Positions 1-5,975 of a stretch of DNA of 5,975 nt are shown in pieces. The DNA comes from Pseudomonadota bacterium (lineage in GTDB: Bacteria; Pseudomonadota; Gammaproteobacteria; Xanthomonadales; Xanthomonadaceae): contig JAFAEU010000030.1 of assembly GCA_023423855.1 (NCBI GenBank), forward strand, positions 1-5,975, read 5' to 3'. The notes under the pieces are model-generated. The model was not told where the DNA came from and searched no databases. It saw nothing but the letters and a program-made list of their open reading frames with translations. Position 1 is the first letter of the stretch, and every line of letters starts with the position of its first letter. A program made the translations under genes and the position numbers.

Positions 1-2576
1 ACCAGCACCAGCTTCGCCAGCACCACGCCCATCAGCACCGCGCCGGCCCGCCACAGCGTGCGCTGGCCACGGCGCGAGCCCGCGATCCAGCCGATCACGC
101 CGAGCAGGCTCCAGACCACGGTCAGGCTGGTCTGCGCGAGGCTGCTCTCGACCAGGCGCGCGTCCCAGGCGATGCCGCCCCACTGGTGCACGGCGCGCAG
201 CGTGATCGCGGTGACCAGCGCGAAACCGGCGGCCGACAGCAGCGTCACCCGCATCGAGGCCAGCGAGCCCGGCGCCTCGTCCGACCACAGCCAGCGCGCC
301 AGCAGCACCAGCACGCCCACCTGCACCAGCTCCAGCGGATTGAGCAGCGGCAGCCACGGCAGCGGCGCGGCATCGCCGGGCGCCAGCTGCGTCGACCACC
401 ACCACAGCGCGAGCAGCATCGACACCGCGACCTGCAGCGGCAGGCGCAGGTCGTCGAAACGCTCGCCGCGCGGCACGCGCAGCAGCGGCCAGCGCGCCAT
501 CGACACCAGCATCAGCGCGATCCACGGCAGCGCCAGCGCCGCCAGGGTCCAGCCATGGTCGAGCGCGACATGCTCCGTCAGCCAGCCCGAGAACAGCGCC
601 AGCACCGACGGCCACACCAGCCACCACGCGAACTGCGCCCAGTCGCCGATGCGGTCGTCGTCGCTGCGCAGGCACAGCAGGCTGCGCACGCCGAGCAGCG
701 CATACGCCAGCCACGCCCAGATGCCGGCGCCATCGAACGGATGCCCGTGCACCGCGGTCTGCAGCAGCGCGAACGGGATCGCCGCGACCAGCGCGACCAG
801 CGTCGTCGCCGCCAGCGCGCGCGCCGGGCGCAGGCGATGCACTTCCGCCGCCAGCCAGCCGGTCGCCGCAGTCGCCGCCAGCATCGCGTCGACCTGCGCA
901 TCGCCGTCGACGAAGCCGACGATTTCGTGGAACAGGTTGCCGGCCCACCAGGCCAGACCCCACAGGTAGTACATCAGCGCGATGCGCGGCTCGTCGTCGT
1001 CGCGATACGACCATGCGCTGGCGAAGCCGGCGAGCGCGATCAGCAGCGCGCCCATGAACGCGGGATTCGCGATCGCCTGCACATCCGGCGCCGGCAGCGT
1101 CGACATGCCCAGCGAATACGCCACCGCCGCCGCCAGTTGCAGGCCGAGGCCGGTCCACTGCGGCAGCACGCGGCGCTGCTTCAGGCCCAGCCACACCAGC
1201 GCCGCGCCCTCGAGCGCGAACACGCAGGCGGTCGCGCGCGCCGACAGCGCCAACGGCACCGACAGCGTCGCGAAGCCCACTGCGAGCAGCGCGTGCGCCT
1301 GCGCCAGCACGTCATAGCCTTCGCGCCGCCGCAGCGCCCACGCCAGCGCCGCGTACACCGCGGCCAGCGCCAGCGCACAGAACGCCAGCGGCATGCGCTC
1401 GCCATCGAGCAGCGCCGCCTGCAGCGAGAACGCGATCAGCGGCGTCCCGAACAGCAGGCAGCCGTCGACCAGGTCGCGGCGGCTTGCCGGGCGCCTGCGC
1501 GCATACAGGATCGGCAGCAGCAGGTAGAAGACTAATAACAGCACCAGGAACGGCTGCGTGCTCGCCTGCTTGTCCGGCGAGTACGCCAGCACGCCCCAGA
1601 CGATGCCGATGCCCCAGGTGAAGACGAAGCCCAGCAGGTTCAGCACCCGCCACGACTTTACCCAGGCGATGGCGAAGATCGCCGCATTGAGCACCGCGTA
1701 GTACGAGAACAGCGCGACGTGGCTGCCGCTGCCGGTCGACAGCCAGATCGGCGCGAGGAACCCGGCGAGGATGCCGAGCACCGCCAGCGTGCGCGAATCC
1801 TGCAGCACCGCAAGCACGCCGAGCCCGGCGACCAGGGCGATGCTCAGCCCGAATGCAGCGCCCGCCGGGAGCAGCCCGTAGAGCTTGAACGCCGCGAACA
1901 CCACCAGCAGCAGCACGCCGATCGCACCGCCCTGCAGCGCCAGCGCGAACGCCGGCCTGCCGATGCGCTGGCGCCAGCCGAACACCAGCCCCGCCAGCGC
2001 CGCGGCGGCCACGCCGGCCAGGCGCAGTTCCATCGGCAGGTGGAACCAGCCCTGGTCGTTGCCGTACTTGAGCAGCGCCGCCACGCCCGCCAGCAGCACC
2101 AGCATGCCGACCTTCACCGGCACGTTGCCGACGGTGAACCAGCGCTTCACCGCACGCAGCGCGACGTCGACGAAATTCGGCGGCGGTGGCGCCGCCGGAC
2201 GACGCGGCGGAGGCGGTGGAACCGCATCGGGCGCCACGTCCGCGCGCGGTGGCAGCGGCGGCGGAGTCTGTACCGCAGGGCCGGCAGCCGGCGCGGGCGT
2301 CCGCGACGCGACCGTCGGCGGCGGGGACGTCGTCAGCTCGGCCAGGGTGGGCTCGGGCGGGACCACCGCGCGCGGCGGAGCGGCCACATCAGGTGCCTCG
2401 CGCTGCGCAGGCGCCGCCGCGCGCGAAGGCGCTTCGGCATCGGCCCGCAGGCGCACGACCGCATCTTCCAGGTCCGCGACGCGGCGCTTCAACCCGCCGA
2501 TCGACACCAGTGCCACGATCAACAGCACCGGCACCGCGAGCACCACCAGCACCAGCAGGGTCAGGAGACCTTCCAT
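1..2576 (-). CDS. DUF2339-family multi-pass membrane protein (3' end off the window)
   Basis: An uninterrupted minus-strand frame starts at the ATG at 2576 and gives 858 complete codons with no stop before the window edge. The protein has an N-terminal hydrophobic segment (about residues 3-27), a short charged heptad-like stretch (GLKRRVADLEDAVVRLRA, 28-45), and a Pro/Ala-rich linker to about residue 133. Then comes the motif KRWFTVGNVPVKVG (144-157), typical of where the DUF2339 membrane domain begins, followed by alternating hydrophobic helices to the edge, probably two dozen or more. DUF2339 proteins are usually about 850-1100 residues, so probably only some tens of residues are missing. 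The family is an inner-membrane protein of unknown function, and I assign none. The start is supported by the signal-anchor-like N-terminus; the Shine-Dalgarno is weak (a GGGA about 7 nt upstream). The gene lies 120 bp downstream of gap on the same strand, with a terminator between, so it is probably transcribed separately. Confidence 0.88.
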   Translation of the reverse strand, partial: MEGLLTLLVLVVLAVPVLLIVALVSIGGLKRRVADLEDAVVRLRADAEAPSRAAAPAQREAPDVAAPPRAVVPPEPTLAELTTSPPPTVASRTPAPAAGPAVQTPPPLPPRADVAPDAVPPPPPRRPAAPPPPNFVDVALRAVKRWFTVGNVPVKVGMLVLLAGVAALLKYGNDQGWFHLPMELRLAGVAAAALAGLVFGWRQRIGRPAFALALQGGAIGVLLLVVFAAFKLYGLLPAGAAFGLSIALVAGLGVLAVLQDSRTLAVLGILAGFLAPIWLSTGSGSHVALFSYYAVLNAAIFAIAWVKSWRVLNLLGFVFTWGIGIVWGVLAYSPDKQASTQPFLVLLLVFYLLLPILYARRRPASRRDLVDGCLLFGTPLIAFSLQAALLDGERMPLAFCALALAAVYAALAWALRRREGYDVLAQAHALLAVGFATLSVPLALSARATACVFALEGAALVWLGLKQRRVLPQWTGLGLQLAAAVAYSLGMSTLPAPDVQAIANPAFMGALLIALAGFASAWSYRDDDEPRIALMYYLWGLAWWAGNLFHEIVGFVDGDAQVDAMLAATAATGWLAAEVHRLRPARALAATTLVALVAAIPFALLQTAVHGHPFDGAGIWAWLAYALLGVRSLLCLRSDDDRIGDWAQFAWWLVWPSVLALFSGWLTEHVALDHGWTLAALALPWIALMLVSMARWPLLRVPRGERFDDLRLPLQVAVSMLLALWWWSTQLAPGDAAPLPWLPLLNPLELVQVGVLVLLARWLWSDEAPGSLASMRVTLLSAAGFALVTAITLRAVHQWGGIAWDARLVESSLAQTSLTVVWSLLGVIGWIAGSRRGQRTLWRAGAVLMGVVLAKLVL

Positions 2577-2618
2577 TCCGCCATCCCGTCGGGCGCCGCT
2601 CCGGGCGCATTGCCGGCC

Positions 2619-2646
2619 ACCTTAGCGGGCCGGACCGCGAAAACAA
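2619..2646 (-). promoter_or_regulatory. Weak candidate promoter for the DUF2339 gene
   Basis: On the minus strand, TTGTTT (2646-2641) is followed after 16 nt by TAAGGT (2624-2619), about 43 nt before the DUF2339 ATG. Each hexamer matches the sigma70 consensus only partly. The -35-like element overlaps the U-tract of the gap terminator. The main support is that a promoter is expected here, because the terminator separates the two genes. Confidence 0.25.
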
Positions 2647-2668
2647 GAAGCCCCGCGCAAGCGGGGCT
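2640..2668 (-). terminator. Rho-independent terminator of gap
   Basis: A perfect 8-bp stem (AGCCCCGC at 2649-2656, GCGGGGCT at 2661-2668) closes a 4-nt loop. Read on the minus strand, it is followed directly by TCTTGTTTT (2648-2640). A strong GC stem, tight loop and T-rich tail lying 28 nt past the gap stop codon form a classic intrinsic terminator. On the plus strand there is no T-run after the hairpin, so it is directional for gap. Confidence 0.88.
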
Positions 2669-2696
2669 CCGGGTATCGCCTCGGGCTACCGCCGGC

Positions 2697-4513
<1,817 letters not shown>

Positions 4514-4548
4514 TCCGACCGCGAGCGCATCCCTGGCCTGGATGTTGA

Positions 4549-4635
4549 CGTCATCCCGCGAAGGCGGGGACCCAGCGTCGTTGCCCTGGAAATCAGCAAA
4601 CAAGACGCTGGATCCCCGCCTTCGCGGGAATGACG
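4549..4635. repeat. Interspersed repeat doublet in inverted orientation
   Basis: Left arm 4549-4579 reads CGTCATCCCGCGAAGG onward to CAGCGTC. Right arm 4604-4635 is its reverse complement apart from one extra base (CATTCCC against CATCCC) and one substitution (GGATCC against GGACCC). The loop is 24 nt. Each arm also contains its own small CCCGC/GCGGG hairpin. The whole unit can fold into a stem of about 30 bp after the ompW stop codon. This is the REP/BIME-like palindromic repeat style common in xanthomonads. In the ompW transcript it could protect the 3' end or attenuate readthrough, but no T-run follows, so it is not a standard intrinsic terminator. Confidence 0.9.
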
Positions 4636-4676
4636 GAATGTACGCGTTTGCGCCAGAAACGCTCTAAAGTGCGGCC

Positions 4677-5540
4677 ATGCCCCGCATCCTCGCCATCCTC
4701 CTCCTTTCCTGCACCGCTTTGTCATGCTCCGGCATCGCGCAGGCCTGGGGCCCCCTCGGCCACCGCCTTGTCGCCCGCCTCGCCGAACCCCGGCTCACGC
4801 CGCAGGCGCGCGCCGAAATCGACCGCCTGCTGGCAACCGAACAGACGTCATCGCTCGCCGACATCGCCAACTGGGCCGACGACCTGCGCGCAAACGACCC
4901 CGGCCTTGGCAGGCGCTCGGCCAAGTGGCACTTCATCAACATCGGTGAACACGACTGCGCCTACGACGCCGCCCACGCCTGCCCGAACGGCGACTGCGTG
5001 GTCGAAGCGATCCGCATCCAGGCCGACATCCTCGCCGACCGCACCCGGCCCGATGCCGAACGCCTGCAGGCGCTGAAGTTCGTCGTCCACTTCGTCGGCG
5101 ACGTGCACCAGCCACTACACGCCGGCTACGCCCGCGACCGCGGCGGCAACACCGTGCAGGTGAACCTGCACGGCAAGGGCACCAACCTGCATTCGCTGTG
5201 GGACAGCCGGCTGCTGGCGTCGGCCAGGCTCGGCGAAGATGCCTACGAAGCGCGGCTGCGGCTGGATCCCGACCCGCTGCCGGCCGGCACCGACCCGTAC
5301 ACCCCGAGCGCCCCTGCCGTATGGGCCGAACAGTCATGCCGGATCGCCCTGGCACCGGGCGTCTATCCGCCAAGGTCGAGGATCGACGACGACTATCTGT
5401 TGCAGCACCGTCCCACCGTCGAGCGCCAGGTCCAGCTCGCAGGCGCCCGGTTGGCGCAGGTGCTCAATACCGCCTTGATGCCCCTGGACACCGGGATTGG
5501 AACCTCACGGGAGAAATCGACTCCTCTCCCGTTGTCCTGA
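4677..5540 (+). CDS. Secreted S1/P1-type zinc nuclease
   Basis: A complete 287-residue protein of the S1/P1 nuclease family, which hydrolyses single-stranded DNA and RNA and often has 3'-nucleotidase activity. The signal peptide (1-23) ends in IAQA, so cleavage exposes Trp24, the N-terminal residue whose backbone coordinates zinc in this family. All nine expected ligands are visible: Trp24, His29 (WGPLGH), Asp68 (NWADD), His85 (KWHFIN), His138, Asp142 and His148 (HFVGDVHQPLH), His172 and Asp176 (HSLWD). Cys94, Cys102, Cys107 and Cys221 match the spacing of the two P1 disulfides (94-221 and 102-107), which suits a periplasmic or extracellular enzyme. The last 20 or so residues (LDTGIGTSREKSTPLPLS) look like a nonconserved tail. 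The start is fixed by the signal peptide, though there is no good Shine-Dalgarno. Likely roles are nucleic-acid scavenging or phosphate release. It is 163 bp downstream of ompW and flanked by repeats on both sides. Confidence 0.93.
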   Translation: MPRILAILLLSCTALSCSGIAQAWGPLGHRLVARLAEPRLTPQARAEIDRLLATEQTSSLADIANWADDLRANDPGLGRRSAKWHFINIGEHDCAYDAAHACPNGDCVVEAIRIQADILADRTRPDAERLQALKFVVHFVGDVHQPLHAGYARDRGGNTVQVNLHGKGTNLHSLWDSRLLASARLGEDAYEARLRLDPDPLPAGTDPYTPSAPAVWAEQSCRIALAPGVYPPRSRIDDDYLLQHRPTVERQVQLAGARLAQVLNTALMPLDTGIGTSREKSTPLPLS

Positions 5541-5647
5541 AACAGGCGATGCTGGAGATGGCAGAAGCGCAGTTCCCGCAAGCGCGCTCCCACAATGTTC
5601 CGGGAGTTGGGAGCCGTGGAGCATTCTCGGCGCCCACGTCCGCGTTC

Positions 5648-5732
5648 CGTCATCCCCGCGAAGGCGGGGATCCAGCGTCTTTAGCTTCTACATCTGAAAA
5701 AGAATGTCACTGCCCCCCTCGCGGAACCACCC
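5648..5732. repeat. Third interspersed repeat copy, with a decayed second arm
   Basis: Positions 5648-5679 form an intact 32-nt arm (CGTCATCCCCGCGAAGG onward to CAGCGTC), in the same orientation as the arm at 4549-4579 and inverted to 4604-4635. After a 22-nt spacer, 5702-5732 aligns to the missing inverted arm at about 19 of 32 positions, including CCCC and TCGCGG-AA, so it looks like a once-complete doublet whose right half has degenerated. The intact arm is certain; the decayed arm is a by-eye alignment. The remainder of the spacer 5541-5798 has no gene that I can support. Confidence 0.8.
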
Positions 5733-5740
5733 CAGCCGAC

Positions 5741-5769
5741 TTGCCAACCCGCCCCACCGCATGAAAAAT
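5741..5769 (+). promoter_or_regulatory. Candidate sigma70 promoter for the pilin accessory gene
   Basis: TTGCCA (5741-5746, 5/6 match to TTGACA) is followed after exactly 17 nt by AAAAAT (5764-5769, 4/6 match to TATAAT). The A-run is the most AT-rich spot near the gene. The predicted start is near 5776, giving a leader of about 23 nt. No clear Shine-Dalgarno follows. The call rests on consensus match and spacing only. Confidence 0.42.
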
Positions 5770-5798
5770 CCGCCGCGGGCCACCCACCGCACACACCG

Positions 5799-5975
5799 AT
5801 GAACCGCTGGAAAGCCTCCGGCTCGCACCTGCTCCTGAGCATCGTTGTCATCGGCGGCATCGCCCTGGCCGCCTTCCTGCTCTGGTACCCCTACGCCCTG
5901 TACCGCGTCGCCGGCCTCGACCGCATCCTGCTGGTCATGCTCGGCATCGACCTCACCGCCGGCCCGCTGCTCACC
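5799..5975 (+). CDS. TfpX/TfpZ-type type IV pilin accessory protein (N-terminal part)
   Basis: The ATG at 5799 opens a frame that runs in register to the right edge (59 complete codons). The sequence starts MNRWKASGSHLLLS, has a hydrophobic helix at about residues 11-29 ending in the WYP motif (29-31), and a second helix from about 42 that includes GIDLTAGPLLT. The RWKASG-H-L-S opening, the WYP after the first helix and the GxDLxxGPLLT block are features I recognise from TfpX/TfpZ accessory proteins, small inner-membrane proteins that help fold or stabilise particular type IV pilins. These genes usually sit next to their pilin gene; none lies upstream here, so it would have to be downstream, beyond the window. 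An ATG at 5761 is out of frame. There is no obvious Shine-Dalgarno. The family call rests on 59 residues only. Confidence 0.75.
   Translation, partial: MNRWKASGSHLLLSIVVIGGIALAAFLLWYPYALYRVAGLDRILLVMLGIDLTAGPLLT

Noticed and set aside
186..1535. A 449-codon plus-strand open frame antisense to the DUF2339 gene
   Set aside because: The product is mostly Arg, Gln and His with no recognisable domain, and it reads the exact complement of the membrane-protein codons. It is a compositional shadow.
4545..4573. TTGACG as a -35 element for the nuclease gene
   Set aside because: It matches TTGACA at 5 of 6 positions, but the hexamer 17 nt downstream is GGACCC, within the repeat arm, and cannot serve as a -10.
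5507..5532. An 8-bp stem (ACGGGAGA / TCTCCCGT, 10-nt loop) at the end of the nuclease gene
   Set aside because: It lies inside the coding region and is not followed by a T-run, so it does not qualify as an intrinsic terminator; chance hairpins of this size are common in GC-rich DNA.
5559..5575. A possible sigma54 promoter (TGGCAG...) upstream of the pilin accessory gene
   Set aside because: After the GG and 10 bases the required GC is absent, so the -24/-12 pattern fails.
4549..5679. The three similar repeats as a CRISPR array
   Set aside because: Only three arms, in mixed orientation, with spacings of 24 nt and about 1 kb and no cas genes; they are palindromic interspersed repeats.
5198..5764. 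A 188-codon plus-strand open frame overlapping the nuclease gene and running through the third repeat
   Set aside because: The first part is an out-of-frame shadow of the nuclease. The latter part translates the interspersed repeat (the FRHPREGGDPAS pattern), a well-known source of spurious proteins.

Overview
The window looks like a stretch of chromosome from a high-GC gammaproteobacterium, most likely a member of the Xanthomonadaceae (Lysobacter, Luteimonas or Pseudoxanthomonas type). The reasons are the strong G/C bias at third codon positions, the gene families present, and short interspersed repeats of the CGTCATCCCCGCGAAGGCGGGGATCC type that are common in this group. The taxonomic call is an inference from style; no rRNA or other marker is present.

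Layout. Positions 1-2576 (minus strand) hold almost all of one very large multi-pass membrane protein of the DUF2339 family, whose C-terminus runs off the left edge. Upstream of it, on the same strand, is a complete NAD-dependent glyceraldehyde-3-phosphate dehydrogenase gene (2697-3701), with a clear intrinsic terminator (2640-2668) between the two. A divergent intergenic region (3702-3874) carries an extended -10 promoter for gap and a near-perfect FNR/Anr-type palindrome placed to act on the plus-strand gene, an OmpW-family outer membrane protein (3875-4513). Next come a 163-bp spacer built around a pair of inverted interspersed repeats (4549-4635), a secreted S1/P1-type zinc nuclease (4677-5540), and a 258-bp spacer with a third repeat copy and a candidate promoter. 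The last gene is the first 59 codons of a TfpX/TfpZ-type type IV pilin accessory protein (5799 to the right edge).

How it fits together. These genes do not form one dedicated system. They are central glycolysis, an uncharacterised inner-membrane protein, an outer-membrane channel probably tied to low oxygen, a periplasmic or secreted nuclease, and pilus accessory function. The most informative regulatory signal is the FNR/Anr-like box shared by the divergent gap and ompW promoters. The most informative structural signal is the repeat family that brackets the nuclease gene. I found no CRISPR array, RNA gene, transposase, prophage or defence module, and nothing that clearly qualifies as a new system.
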